This document shows, one piece after another, positions 18,057 to 28,258 of a stretch of DNA of 64,000 nt. The translations under genes and the position numbers were made by a program. The notes below the pieces were generated by a model. It was not told where the DNA came from and made no database searches. It saw only the letters and a program-made list of their open reading frames with translations. Position 1 is the stretch's first letter. Each line of letters begins with the position of its first letter. This stretch comes from Planctomycetota bacterium (GTDB lineage Bacteria > Planctomycetota > Phycisphaerae > Phycisphaerales > UBA5793), in contig JABFGK010000002.1 of NCBI GenBank assembly GCA_013112555.1, positions 558,001-622,000 of the forward strand, in the 5' to 3' direction.

Positions 18057-20264
18057 ATGATCTTCGGATTCTTCATATCTGTATCCCGTCGTGAGGCTGC
18101 ATGGCGCACCGCCGTGGCGTGTGTGCTGGTGGGGATCGCTGCGCTGATGCTGACCGATCCGACGACCCATGCTGCCCCGGCCGCCGGCCCGCCTGACGGA
18201 TCAAGCCGCTACCAGACTGAGAACGTCATTGTCGTTGTCATTGACGGTCTGCGGAACCTCGAGGCATTTGAGGATCCGGAACACCGGTACATCCCGCACA
18301 TCTGGAACGACCTGCGCCCGATTGGAGCGATCGCGACCGAGTACTATGTGTCCACCCGCCCCGTAAGCACGCAGGCACACAACACGCTCGTCACCGGGAT
18401 TCGGCAGATCAGCAGTCTGGCCAAGCAGCATACGGATGTGTATCAGCGATCCTACTGGCCGACGATGTTTGAAGCGTATCGCCTTGCGCACAACCGGCCG
18501 CCTGTAGATGCGTGGGTCATCACCGGGAACGAGCATCTTGGTGTCATCGACGGCTCCCTCCATCCGAGCAGCCTGCTCGATGCCTGGGCCACGACGCTGT
18601 TTACCAGAAGTGACCGTCACACGATCAATACGTTTTATGATGTTGCCGGACAATATCAGCCGTCGCTCGTGTTTATAAACTTGAAAGACGTTGATCGAAT
18701 CGGGCACGCGAAAAACGGGGAGACCTTTGAAGATTACCTCGATGCCATCATGGCAGCCGACGCGCTCGTTTATGAACTATGGCAGTATCTTCAGAATGAC
18801 CCGAACTACGGTGACCGGACGACGTTGATCGTGACATCAGATCACGGGCGCGACAAAGATGACTATCGTTTTCACGGGAAAGCCGACCACATGCAGCGGC
18901 ATGTGCCGTTCCTGGCGGTCGGCCCGGACATTCAGGCCGACCTTGATATCACGCACCGCCGCCTATTGATCGATCTGGCACCGACCGTCGGCGAGCTCCT
19001 CCGATTCAAGATGCCGTTTGCGCAAGGCACGCCGATGCTCGAAATGCTCATGCCGCCGATGGGCAGCGTGCAGGTGACTGGGCCGATGGCACACGAGGAT
19101 CCGAACGACAGTCTGCTACTCACGGAGACCGAATCTCCCTCGATCCGGCCTTCGATCGACGTGTCTGCTCAGGGCGTCATGGTTACCTGGACCGAGCGCG
19201 ATGTCAGTCAGCCGGTCGAGCGCTACGCGATCCGGTATTGCACGAGCGCCGACTTCGGGCAGACCTGGTCGGAGCCGATGCTCCTGACGGATTCCTTCAC
19301 GTACTACGGGCGTGACGGTGTCCCGACCGGCGAGGGCACGCCGCTGTATTCTCAAGTGATCATTGACCAAAGCGGGCTGGCCACCGTCGGGTTCAACGGG
19401 TATGCCGCCCCGCTCGGGGATGACGGGACGGAATTGTTCTGGGGCGTCAACGTTGCCGAGCAGCAGAGCGGGAATGAATGGACGTTTCGCGGATTTGAGA
19501 ACCTGCATGCACTCGTCCCGCGCCCGCCGGCCATGACGCTGTCGTCAGAGGACCAGGTGTGGCTCGTCTGGGCCGAAGGCAGCGTCATGATGGGGATCGG
19601 GACCACCGATGACCGTGGCGATGAGCTGAAACGGACACTCTACCTTCCCTTTGATGTGTACGGCCACGAATGGAACTGGCCGGTGCCGAACCCGCTGCAT
19701 TTCCGAAATCCCAGCGCTACCTGGACCGAGGACAGACTTAATATCGCCATGGAGTACCTCCCGCACGATCGAGACGGCCAGGCCATGTCGCTGGCGCTCG
19801 ATGGGTACACCCCTGAATCCATCGTGCCCTCGCGACTCGATCGCGCGCCGAGCGCGACCGCCCAGGCCCGTATTACATCGACACCGGATGGCGTCTTACA
19901 CGCCACCTGGTCGGAACTGCAGTCCTCCGGCTGGCAGGTGTACTACGGGCAGAGCACCGACGGCGGACACAGCTGGAGTACCCCGGCTACTCTTTCGTTG
20001 GCCGGACATCACGCCTGGAGCCCCGATATTGCAACCGACGGTTCCCGACTGGCTGTCGTCTGGGAGGACTGGCTGACGGGCCGGCCGCAGTTATGTGTCC
20101 GAATCAGCGACGACGGTGGGGTCAGCTGGCAGCCGACTGAGACGATCACCAGCGCCCGCGCGCGACCGGCGTTCGTCGATCTCGTCGGGCGTGATGGGCG
20201 GTTCTATCTCGTGTGGCAGGATGCACGATCAGGCAATTGGCAGATTCACTTCCGTAGCCTGTAA
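18057..20264 (+). CDS. Exported type I phosphodiesterase/alkaline phosphatase-superfamily protein fused to BNR repeats
   Basis: 735 aa. A hydrophobic segment at about 18-40 ending THAAPAA is a probable signal peptide. Residues 55-350 form an alkaline-phosphatase-superfamily hydrolase: metal ligand D63 in VVVIDGLRN, a likely nucleophile Thr/Ser in the RPVSTQAHNTLVTG region, D/H in NLKDVDRIGH, and D262-H263 in TSDHGRDKD followed by a further His in FHGKADH. From about 375 on the protein has sialidase-type Asp-boxes (STDGGHSWS, SDDGGVSWQ and weaker copies), a predicted beta-propeller. This suggests an extracellular enzyme cutting a phosphodiester, phosphate or sulfate ester, with a propeller for binding a polymer or glycan. 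The substrate is unknown. Stand-alone gene. Confidence 0.85.
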   Translation: MIFGFFISVSRREAAWRTAVACVLVGIAALMLTDPTTHAAPAAGPPDGSSRYQTENVIVVVIDGLRNLEAFEDPEHRYIPHIWNDLRPIGAIATEYYVSTRPVSTQAHNTLVTGIRQISSLAKQHTDVYQRSYWPTMFEAYRLAHNRPPVDAWVITGNEHLGVIDGSLHPSSLLDAWATTLFTRSDRHTINTFYDVAGQYQPSLVFINLKDVDRIGHAKNGETFEDYLDAIMAADALVYELWQYLQNDPNYGDRTTLIVTSDHGRDKDDYRFHGKADHMQRHVPFLAVGPDIQADLDITHRRLLIDLAPTVGELLRFKMPFAQGTPMLEMLMPPMGSVQVTGPMAHEDPNDSLLLTETESPSIRPSIDVSAQGVMVTWTERDVSQPVERYAIRYCTSADFGQTWSEPMLLTDSFTYYGRDGVPTGEGTPLYSQVIIDQSGLATVGFNGYAAPLGDDGTELFWGVNVAEQQSGNEWTFRGFENLHALVPRPPAMTLSSEDQVWLVWAEGSVMMGIGTTDDRGDELKRTLYLPFDVYGHEWNWPVPNPLHFRNPSATWTEDRLNIAMEYLPHDRDGQAMSLALDGYTPESIVPSRLDRAPSATAQARITSTPDGVLHATWSELQSSGWQVYYGQSTDGGHSWSTPATLSLAGHHAWSPDIATDGSRLAVVWEDWLTGRPQLCVRISDDGGVSWQPTETITSARARPAFVDLVGRDGRFYLVWQDARSGNWQIHFRSL

Positions 20265-20338
20265 GGCCGTATTTCGAATCCCGCACCAGGCGCTTGAGAC
20301 TGATTCAGCCTCGCGCTGCGTCTCATGAGAACCGTGCG

Positions 20339-22471
20339 TCAGTCCTTCAACCCTTTATGCCGCAGCAGTGCTTCGGTCGACGGCTCGCGCCCACGGAAGT
20401 CCCGGAAAATGTCCATCGGGTGACGCCCGCCACCAAGCGAAAGTAACGTGTCACGATACTTCCGGCCGAGTCGTCGTACTTCGACCTCGTTATCGAGCCC
20501 GACCTGCTCAAAGGCGGCAAACACATCAGCACTGAGCACTTCCGACCACAGGTAACTGTAATACCCGGCCGCATACCCGCCGGCAAAGATGTGGCTGAAG
20601 GCACAGAGGAATCGACCAGCCTCATACGGCGGCAGCGCGCTGAGATCACGCTCAACCGATTGATATATCTCAATCGGAGAGGGGACGGCATCGGCGGTCG
20701 GGTCATAGCGATGATGCAAGGTCATGTCGGAGATGCCGAACGTCATCTGTCGGATCACGCCAGAGCCCTGTCGGTACATCCGGGCGGCCACGAGTTTGTC
20801 AAACAGATCATCCGGGAGCGGTTCACCGGTCTCGAAATGCTGGGTCATGCCGACGAGCGTCGGCTTGTGATAGCACCAGTTCTCCATGAACTGACTGGCA
20901 ATCTCGACCGCATCCCACTCGACGCCGGCCAACCCCGCAGCGTCGGCGTAGTCGACCGTCGTCATCATGCCCTGCAAGCCGTGCCCGAATTCATGGAACA
21001 GGGTCCGCACTTCACTGAAACTCATGAGTGACGGCTTGTCGCCGACTGGGGGCGTCCCGTTGCAACACAGGTGGACCACCGGCAGGCACAGTTGCCCATC
21101 AACGACCCGCCGCCCGAGGCAGTTGTCCATCCACGCGCCACCTCGCTTTTCATGCGGCCGAGAGTACGGGTCCAGATAGAACGAGGCGACGTGCTGCCCG
21201 TCCTCATTGTGGACGTGGTAGAACCGAACATCCTCGTGCCAGACCGTCGGCTCATTGTCTACCACGTGGACCGTGATGCCGAAGAGCCGATTGCACAGCC
21301 CGAACAAGCCATCAAGTACGCGCGGCATCGGGAAATATGGGCGCAGTTGCTCATCGGTGAATGAGAAGCGCTGTTCACGCAGCCGTTCTGCCCAGAAGGC
21401 GATATCCCAGTGGGCAAGTTCTTCGGTTTGGCCCGACTCGGCAGCGAGGGCACGAAGATCGTCCAGATCGTCGGCTGCCCGTGGCTTGGCAGCATCCCGA
21501 AGATCGGCATACATCTGATCGACGGCCTCGACGCCGGGTGCCATCTTGCTTTCCAGACCCATCTCGGCATAGGTGGCATAGCCAAGCAGGTTTGCCATTT
21601 CCTGTCTGAGCGTCAGCGTCTGACGAATCAGATCCGTGTTGTCAAGATCGCCCTCGGTGGCCCGGGTGACATACGCGTGGTACGCCTGTTTGCGGAGGTC
21701 ACGGTTTCGGCAGTGTTCGAGAAACGGGCCGAACGACGGGAAGTCAAGCGTCACTCGCCACGGCCCGTTTTCAGGGGTTGCGTTCGGCTCACCTTCGACG
21801 TCCGCCGACTCTCGAGACTGGTTGTACGATTGGGCAGACAACTGGCGGAGGGTGGACGGCCAGCCTTCGGCATCGTTCGGATCCGTAATGATGAGTTCAT
21901 AGGCTTTGGTTGCATCCAGCACATGATTGGAAAAGTCGGTCGCGATCTTCGAAAGCGTCCGGGCAATCTCGGTGAATCGTTGTTTGTCCGAGCCGTCCAA
22001 CCCGACACCGGCCAGTTTCGCCTCGCGCACCTTGTCGTCCACAATCCGCTGCTGCGCTTCGGAGAACGATGCCCAGGTACCGGCATCATCCTTGATTGCC
22101 TGCAGCGCATCATAGATCGGTCGGCTCTGCAGAATTCGCAGACCTGCCTCGACGACTTTCGGCTGCATCGTCTCATGCACCTGCCGCAGTTCGGGGGTGT
22201 TCTGCACCGAGAGCAGGTGGCCGACCGGTTCCCAGGTGTATTCGAACAGCATCCCAATGTGTTCAAGCGGCTTGAGCAGCCCTTCCCAGGTCGGCTCCGC
22301 GCTGGATTCGAGATTGGCAATATACCGATCCAACTCTTCGAGCGTCGCCGTAACCGCCGGCTCCACATGCGCCGGCTGCACCGTGTTGAAGCAGGGCAAG
22401 CCGGATCGGGCCAACAGGGGATTGGTGGTCGTGATATCGTTCGTCGTTTCCGTAGGCATGTTCATGGCCAT
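20339..22471 (-). CDS. M3 family oligopeptidase (oligopeptidase A/Dcp-like)
   Basis: 710 aa from the ATG at 22471; the frame is open to 22705 but that extension is Arg/Pro/His-rich and unlike the family. Other in-frame ATGs at 22465 and 22459 are equally possible. The zinc motif HEFGH is at residues 493-497 with the third ligand in the following GVEWDAVEIASQFMENW segment, the M3 signature. Cytoplasmic metallopeptidase cleaving short peptides, including cleaved signal peptides in E. coli. No signal peptide from this start. Convergent with the phosphodiesterase gene. Confidence 0.93.
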   Translation of the reverse strand: MAMNMPTETTNDITTTNPLLARSGLPCFNTVQPAHVEPAVTATLEELDRYIANLESSAEPTWEGLLKPLEHIGMLFEYTWEPVGHLLSVQNTPELRQVHETMQPKVVEAGLRILQSRPIYDALQAIKDDAGTWASFSEAQQRIVDDKVREAKLAGVGLDGSDKQRFTEIARTLSKIATDFSNHVLDATKAYELIITDPNDAEGWPSTLRQLSAQSYNQSRESADVEGEPNATPENGPWRVTLDFPSFGPFLEHCRNRDLRKQAYHAYVTRATEGDLDNTDLIRQTLTLRQEMANLLGYATYAEMGLESKMAPGVEAVDQMYADLRDAAKPRAADDLDDLRALAAESGQTEELAHWDIAFWAERLREQRFSFTDEQLRPYFPMPRVLDGLFGLCNRLFGITVHVVDNEPTVWHEDVRFYHVHNEDGQHVASFYLDPYSRPHEKRGGAWMDNCLGRRVVDGQLCLPVVHLCCNGTPPVGDKPSLMSFSEVRTLFHEFGHGLQGMMTTVDYADAAGLAGVEWDAVEIASQFMENWCYHKPTLVGMTQHFETGEPLPDDLFDKLVAARMYRQGSGVIRQMTFGISDMTLHHRYDPTADAVPSPIEIYQSVERDLSALPPYEAGRFLCAFSHIFAGGYAAGYYSYLWSEVLSADVFAAFEQVGLDNEVEVRRLGRKYRDTLLSLGGGRHPMDIFRDFRGREPSTEALLRHKGLKD

Positions 22472-22730
22472 CCATTTGAGCAAAGGGCGTACTTGGTGAT
22501 TTACGGGCGGTCTGACGTGGCAGTCGAACCGCGTGCGGGGCGTGCGCCCGCGACCTGCAGAACTGACCCTGTGTACAGAGGTGGTGTGGCAAGGATGCGG
22601 TTGCCGGTCGATTCGGTGGGCGCACACATGACACGAGCCCCCGTTTGGGGCTGGCATGGTAGGCGACAGATGGTTCGATGTCAGAGTGAACTGATGGTCA
22701 TTCACGCTCGCCGGCCGCCCGGCTTCATCC

Positions 22731-24299
22731 TCATTTGATGCGGCCCATCAGACATGGCGTCTTGACCGAGTCCTGCCCATTCAGTCCTCGCCTGATGCAG
22801 GCCTGGGTGTAGACGACTGCCGTCGGTGCCTTGGCCGGAATGTGTACAGCCAGCCGCGCAATGCCCTGATCATCCGCCCGGCTCATGCCCAGAAGTGTGA
22901 CCGGCTCGGAGACATCCGCCACAAGTCCGCCCAGAAGCGATACCCCGGACAATATCCGAGGCTCGGTCATACTTGAAACGAAGTAGACCGCTTCATCCGG
23001 CTCTGCAGATTCGACGCGGAGTTCACTCGTCGCACCTCTGACAAACGCGGTATGCGACAATGATGGGCCGAGCCACCGGGACCGATTAAGCAGGACCGCC
23101 AGACCGCTTTCGCCTCCGAGCACGATATCGGGCAGCCCATCTCCGTTCACGTCGCGCACGCCCAGGGCTCGTGATTGGCGAATGCCGGTATCCGGGACAT
23201 CCATCACCCATTGAAACCGGCCTGCCCCCGCATTCTCATAGATGCATAATTGGCTCCGTTCATGTACAAACCCGTCAAACAGCATATCAAGATCCCCATC
23301 CCCATCGAGATCAGACAACTCCAACATGTGTCCCCATGTCGTTGGATGCAAAACCTGACCCTGTTCAAAGTGCTGACCTGTCCCTGTATTCATGAACACC
23401 ATCACCCGCTCCGGCTCGTTGTTCCGCGCCGTATCACGATAGAGCACCACCAGATCGAGATCGCCATCATTATCAACATCGCCGACAGCCAGCCGCGTTG
23501 GCACGGCGTTGCCCCCCTCCGGCAACAAGACGGGGGTCTCAGACTCTTCCAAGGTGCCGGCTCCATCGTTCAGGAATACGGACACCTCGCTTTCATACAA
23601 GTACACATACCACCCCTCTATGACGCGAGAACAGATCGCCAGTAGATCAGGATCACCGTCTTGATCAATGTCTGCTGCAGTCAGCGCAGGTGAGTAGTTG
23701 TATTTCATGTCGTGGATCACGCGCTCCCCAGGGTAGCCGTCGATGTTTGCGAGCACGACAAGACTCGCATAGCCCGATGCCACGTTGCCAGTAGCAACGG
23801 CCATCTCAGGCAGACCATCGCCGGCAAGGTCAGCCAACACCACGTCTGTCGCCTGAAAGAAATCAGATGTGTACTTCACCAGTTCGGATTCGGAGAGCGG
23901 AATTCGCTGATGGATCGAGTACGCATTCCAAGTCCAATCATTCACCCACACCACATCCCACAACGTATCACCATCCAGGTCGGCACAATCGACAGCCGTC
24001 GGCCCGTCGCCAATCGTTTCAAACGTGGCTATCCTGCTCAGGATCCCGTCACCCAGACTGGCAAAATACGTCACTATCCCAATCCGTTCGACGGTGACCA
24101 CATCCGCAAAGCGGTCCTGATTCATCGGCCCGATGTGGAGATCGGTCACTTCCGACACCGTCGGGTAGTACGACACCTGCTCGAAGTCGATCTGTGCACC
24201 GGCCCAGCTCGAGATAAAGGAGATCGCGAATTGAAGAGAGGCGAACGGCCACACCATGCATGTGGATTTGCTCGACCTTATGATATTCGAATCCTTCAT
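22731..24299 (-). CDS. Secreted FG-GAP/VCBS repeat protein (cassette copy 1, gene B)
   Basis: 522 aa. ATG at 24299 with TAGGTG about 7 nt upstream; it opens with a short charged region and a hydrophobic signal segment ending SSWAGA. About seven repeats contain Ca-binding DxDxDGxxD loops such as DIDQDGDPDLL, DVDNDGDLDLVV and DLDGDGDLDMLF, typical of integrin-like FG-GAP propellers. The last ~100 residues are the shared beta-rich C-terminal module. Paralogous to the gene at 28259-29830 (both begin YYPT(V/I)S(E/D)VT after the signal). 61 bp downstream of the gene at 24361, so cotranscribed. Probably a surface adhesin or structural protein. Confidence 0.87.
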   Translation of the reverse strand: MKDSNIIRSSKSTCMVWPFASLQFAISFISSWAGAQIDFEQVSYYPTVSEVTDLHIGPMNQDRFADVVTVERIGIVTYFASLGDGILSRIATFETIGDGPTAVDCADLDGDTLWDVVWVNDWTWNAYSIHQRIPLSESELVKYTSDFFQATDVVLADLAGDGLPEMAVATGNVASGYASLVVLANIDGYPGERVIHDMKYNYSPALTAADIDQDGDPDLLAICSRVIEGWYVYLYESEVSVFLNDGAGTLEESETPVLLPEGGNAVPTRLAVGDVDNDGDLDLVVLYRDTARNNEPERVMVFMNTGTGQHFEQGQVLHPTTWGHMLELSDLDGDGDLDMLFDGFVHERSQLCIYENAGAGRFQWVMDVPDTGIRQSRALGVRDVNGDGLPDIVLGGESGLAVLLNRSRWLGPSLSHTAFVRGATSELRVESAEPDEAVYFVSSMTEPRILSGVSLLGGLVADVSEPVTLLGMSRADDQGIARLAVHIPAKAPTAVVYTQACIRRGLNGQDSVKTPCLMGRIK

Positions 24300-24360
24300 A
24301 ATGCACCTATCATCGCCATAATCCGGGGCACGAGCATCTGTTTGGTGATCCTGTGTATTG

Positions 24361-25992
24361 CTACTCAACCGGAACGATATTGAATCGCGACTTGATCGGC
24401 CGGGCCTCCGGCCGAGCAGGTCGGACAACCGCCTGCGTGACCACCGATATCCAACTCACAGACTGTGGGATACGAACCCTGAGCGTTGCAATCCCGTTCT
24501 CATCTGCAACCGCTGACCCGAACAGAACTGCCTGATCCTCATCCACGTCCAACACCATCCCACCAAGGGGCTGAATGCCTCGGGTATATCGATTTGCATA
24601 GGGACTGCCGTAGAACCACGCCTCATCGCCCGGTTCATGCCCGCGAGTGCGGAACATGGCCACGTCTCCACGAACCAGCGGCGTCTGCTGTAGACGGTAG
24701 TCCGGCACGTTCGTGATATTCGTGATCATCGTGAATTTGCTTGCCCCAGGGGACACAACGTCGGCCAGCCCATCTGACGTGAGATCGGCAACACACAGAA
24801 CCCCCGGCCAATACGAATCGGCTGGATATGGCGTGAGTAAATCAAACGCCCAATTGCCCAGATTCTGATAGACGTAGACTCCGCTGACTCTGCCACTGAT
24901 CATGAGTACGTCAAGGTCTCCATCTGCGTCACAATCGGCCAGAGCAACGCCGGAGCCGGAACCATCACCGTAACGAGTTTGAGACTTCAGTTCAAAGCCG
25001 GCCTCTTCCTGCGACAGCAGAATGAGTTCAGCCGGATCATACGATGCCGAGCCGACATCGCCGACAAACGCAAGATCAGAATCCCCATCCCCATCCAAAT
25101 CACCGATTGTCATATGATGGGGGAGTTGCTGACTTGCTTTGCGATAGCCAAGCGGAAGTGGGAACTCACGACGAGTATCAAGATTCCCATGCCCATCATT
25201 AACAAAAATCAGCAATGAAGAATCGGACACCTGCTTTGAATAGTACTGCTTATAGCAGTAGATCGCTGCAATATCATTGTCGCCGTCGCCATCGACGTCA
25301 CCAATCGTAGCGGCCTGCAGGTCAAACGTATCATCCCAGTATTCATATAGGCCAACATCGGTGAAACTGCCGAGCCCATCATTCCTGAGCATTCGGAGTC
25401 GGCTGAACGTCTGCCACAGGACACAGTCGAGATCGCCATCCTCATCAAGGTCGGCCCACATGTAATTCAACACAAAATCCGTCAATTGGATTGTACACCG
25501 AGTCCCCGTGCCATCCTTCTCCTCCACGTAGTACACGTTGAGCGCATACTTGTGGATATCATCCCGAGAGAACCACGAGATATCCGGGTCGCCGTCGTTG
25601 TCAATATCCTCACACAACATGTCACTGGCTGTGTCACGTGGCAAGGGCATATCCAGCAGAAGGGTGAGAGTATTATCACCCTCATTGGCATGGATCTGAA
25701 TCGCATCGCCAGATACGCAGGTAATGACATCAAGGAGCCCGTCACCTGTCACATCAGCGACTGCAATGGAATCACAGGGCGATGATGGATACACAATCGG
25801 CCAGTCAAACTTGATCTTCGGCTCATTATCACCCTGCCCCATCACCGGCGTGCCGAGCCCGAAGACGCAGATCGTGGCGACGGGATACGCCAGTGCAGAT
25901 ACCGCAGAAGCGCGCGATAACCACTGCCTGCCTCGTGGCCTGCAAACCCGCCTGCGACTGCCAAATTTGGATTGAGGGCCGGATCGGGCCAT
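24361..25992 (-). CDS. Secreted FG-GAP/VCBS repeat protein (cassette copy 1, gene A)
   Basis: 543 aa from the ATG at 25992; the frame is open to 26202, but this start gives a basic n-region and a signal peptide ending TPVMGQ. The first ~65 codons and ~90 bp upstream are almost identical to those of the gene at 29885-31525 (see repeat 25790-26084), after which the two proteins diverge while keeping the same plan. FG-GAP repeats with Ca-binding loops (DVTGDGLLD, DIDNDGDPD, DVDGDGDND, DLDGDGDSD, DCDADGDLD) span about 70-430. The shared C-terminal module follows, ending KSRFNIVPVE. Probably exported to the surface. First gene of a two-gene unit with 22731-24299. Confidence 0.87.
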   Translation of the reverse strand: MARSGPQSKFGSRRRVCRPRGRQWLSRASAVSALAYPVATICVFGLGTPVMGQGDNEPKIKFDWPIVYPSSPCDSIAVADVTGDGLLDVITCVSGDAIQIHANEGDNTLTLLLDMPLPRDTASDMLCEDIDNDGDPDISWFSRDDIHKYALNVYYVEEKDGTGTRCTIQLTDFVLNYMWADLDEDGDLDCVLWQTFSRLRMLRNDGLGSFTDVGLYEYWDDTFDLQAATIGDVDGDGDNDIAAIYCYKQYYSKQVSDSSLLIFVNDGHGNLDTRREFPLPLGYRKASQQLPHHMTIGDLDGDGDSDLAFVGDVGSASYDPAELILLSQEEAGFELKSQTRYGDGSGSGVALADCDADGDLDVLMISGRVSGVYVYQNLGNWAFDLLTPYPADSYWPGVLCVADLTSDGLADVVSPGASKFTMITNITNVPDYRLQQTPLVRGDVAMFRTRGHEPGDEAWFYGSPYANRYTRGIQPLGGMVLDVDEDQAVLFGSAVADENGIATLRVRIPQSVSWISVVTQAVVRPARPEARPIKSRFNIVPVE

Positions 25993-26084
25993 ATGCAAAT
26001 CTCGCTTTCTCTCTGCATTTACGTGCGCACTCACGAACAACCACCTCCCCGAAACACGCAGCAGAACAGCAAAACAGGCCCGCC
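25790..26084 (-). repeat. 295-bp dispersed repeat, copy 1 (leader and signal-peptide region)
   Basis: Matches 31323-31617 at a constant offset of 5533 bp with only a few differences. It covers about 92 bp of 5' leader, the start codon, the signal peptide and the first mature residues (up to FDWP). Identity ends abruptly on both sides. Confidence 0.85.
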
Positions 26085-26265
26085 TGCACCTCAGAATAGC
26101 ATCTGCCCATGAAACTGCAAGCACCTTTTGGGGCAATGATGGCAGCAATGTGCCATGACTATCACGACTCGCACCGCCATATACACAAATGGGCACAGGC
26201 ACTCAGGCCTCACAGGCCAGGGCTCCCGTGCATTGACACACACACTTGGCACTGCGACACGTTAC

Positions 26266-28257
26266 TTACTCGACTGTGGTCGAGACGACATTCGACTTGT
26301 TCTGGTACTGGGCTGCCTGGAACCATACATCGCGGCCGGCAGCATTCTGCGGCACACCCAGCAGCCATTGACCGTCTCCATTGGCGTCGAGAACAATCGG
26401 CGCGCCTGCCTGCTTTACTTGAGCCAGGTCGAGCGTCACATCAAGGTGATTAATGTACCGATCCCCGTAGCCGACGAGGCTGTAGGCCAGGTATGCCTGC
26501 TCACCTGGCACGCCGCTGGCAAGTGAGAAGACCGCAACCTCGCCGGCAATCAGTGGTTGGGGATCGACCGACAGATACAGACAATCGTCCGTAATGACCA
26601 GACCGCCTTCATCTTCCCATCCCCCAAACACCTGGTAGTCGCTGTTCTCGCAGAACAGTGAGTCCTGCAGATGCACGATGGCATTGAAACCGGTCCCGAG
26701 CCCGCCGCCCTCGCCGGCGGATCGGTTCTTCTCAAACATACAGTTTGTGATCCACGAGCCGGTCCCATAGTCAGTGTAGATGGCACCACCCATCCCGGTC
26801 GTTGACACGTTGTGTGCAAACGTGCAACTGTCATACGAGGCCTGCTCAGCATAGTCGCTGTATATTGCGCCCCCATCCCCACCTGCCGTATTATTGGTGA
26901 ACATGCAGTCTGCAGCATTAACGGCGCCCCCCTGCATTTCAATGTGGATGCTCCCGCCGCTACCATCTGCCCTGTTGTCTGACAGAGTCGAGTTGCTGAG
27001 CGCGACCGTTGACATCGAGGACACAGCAATAGCCCCACCATCGTCTCCACACTGGTTCCGCACGAAGTCTGATGCTGTAATACTCCCCACACTCACCGCA
27101 ATCTTCAGCGCCGCTCCGTCCAGGCTTGCATAATTATCCTCAAAGTGGCATTGCTCAACCGTCAGTTCATCACAGTAGGTAACGTCCAGACATGTTCCGC
27201 TCCGTCCCTCGTTCTTCGTGAACCGTGATTGACTCACAAAAAGCGATGGCACACTCCTCGCGTAGATCCCCGCTCCTCGACTATCAGCCATGTTCTCATC
27301 AAAGTCGCAGTTCACAACTTCGGTGTCACCATATTCGGCGTAAATTCCACCACCGTCCCCCCGGTTTCCTGTCAGTTCACACGACGTCACCTTGAGTGAC
27401 CCGGTTGACGACATGATCCCACCCCCACGATACCAAGCCGTATTCTCAGCAAAGAGGCTGTCCGTCACCTCTGCCTCGCCCGACCTGAGGTACATGCCGG
27501 CGCCGTAAAACGCCACGTTGCCAACAAACTCGCATTGCGACAGCGTATTGCTACCGCCGGCGCAATAGACACCGCCCCCGTCCTGGGCCCGGTTGCCCAC
27601 ACACACAACACGCTCCAGCGTCATCGTTGCGCCGCTTGCGTAGATCGCGCCTCCTCTTGATGCACAAGCGTTTTCGTCAAACAGTGTGTCGACAATTTCG
27701 ACGGTCGCCCGACTGCAGGTGATTCCCCCACCCCCACCATCCGAGAGATTCCCGCTGAAGACACATCTGACAATCGATATCGTGCAGTCGCTCCCGACGT
27801 AGACACCACCGCCCCCGCTGTACGAGAAGGTCCAGTTATCGCGGAGAGAGCAATCCTCCAGTGCCAACGAACTCTGAAAATTGCAGTATACGCCGCCGCC
27901 GTCGTGTCCTGCACCACCCTGAATCGTGAAGCCTGTAATCAGCGTCCCGGCCGGCTCGCCGCCGGTGCATGTGATCACCGCACCCTCCAACTGGCCATCA
28001 ATCACCGTGGCATCCAGCCCCTTCTCACTCCGGACCACGAGCCTCTTCCCGAGCAGGTCGAGGTTCTCGTAGTAAAGTCCCTCCCTCACCAGGATCTCGT
28101 CGCCATCAACAGCTGCATTGATCGCATCCTGGATGGTCGGGTATGCATCCGGGACGACAAGGGTCCCTGCGTGGCAGATGATGGACGGCAGTAGTACTGC
28201 GAAGCCCAAGACTGCGATTCGACATTGCTTGATGCATTCTGCTCGATTCATCATCAC
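26266..28257 (-). CDS. Secreted right-handed beta-helix repeat protein
   Basis: 663 aa with a signal peptide (AVLGFAVLLPSIICHAG). It opens with VPDAYPTIQDAINAA..GDEILVREG, the usual start of planctomycete parallel beta-helix proteins, then about 18 coils of the form GGGIY....(S/V)x(C/D)xFxxNxAxxxGG as in polymorphic outer-membrane/pectate-lyase-like proteins. No polysaccharide lyase catalytic residues could be assigned. The last ~100 residues (from DPQPLIAGEVAVFSL) form the shared C-terminal module. It starts 1 bp after the stop of the FG-GAP gene at 28259, so the three genes 31525-26266 probably form one operon. Present only next to cassette copy 2. Confidence 0.9.
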   Translation of the reverse strand: MMMNRAECIKQCRIAVLGFAVLLPSIICHAGTLVVPDAYPTIQDAINAAVDGDEILVREGLYYENLDLLGKRLVVRSEKGLDATVIDGQLEGAVITCTGGEPAGTLITGFTIQGGAGHDGGGVYCNFQSSLALEDCSLRDNWTFSYSGGGGVYVGSDCTISIVRCVFSGNLSDGGGGGITCSRATVEIVDTLFDENACASRGGAIYASGATMTLERVVCVGNRAQDGGGVYCAGGSNTLSQCEFVGNVAFYGAGMYLRSGEAEVTDSLFAENTAWYRGGGIMSSTGSLKVTSCELTGNRGDGGGIYAEYGDTEVVNCDFDENMADSRGAGIYARSVPSLFVSQSRFTKNEGRSGTCLDVTYCDELTVEQCHFEDNYASLDGAALKIAVSVGSITASDFVRNQCGDDGGAIAVSSMSTVALSNSTLSDNRADGSGGSIHIEMQGGAVNAADCMFTNNTAGGDGGAIYSDYAEQASYDSCTFAHNVSTTGMGGAIYTDYGTGSWITNCMFEKNRSAGEGGGLGTGFNAIVHLQDSLFCENSDYQVFGGWEDEGGLVITDDCLYLSVDPQPLIAGEVAVFSLASGVPGEQAYLAYSLVGYGDRYINHLDVTLDLAQVKQAGAPIVLDANGDGQWLLGVPQNAAGRDVWFQAAQYQNKSNVVSTTVE

Positions 28258-28258
28258 G

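Noticed and set aside
21410..22738. 442-codon plus-strand frame opposite the M3 peptidase
   Set aside because: Antisense shadow in high-GC DNA; the minus strand carries the HEFGH zinc peptidase with full family similarity.
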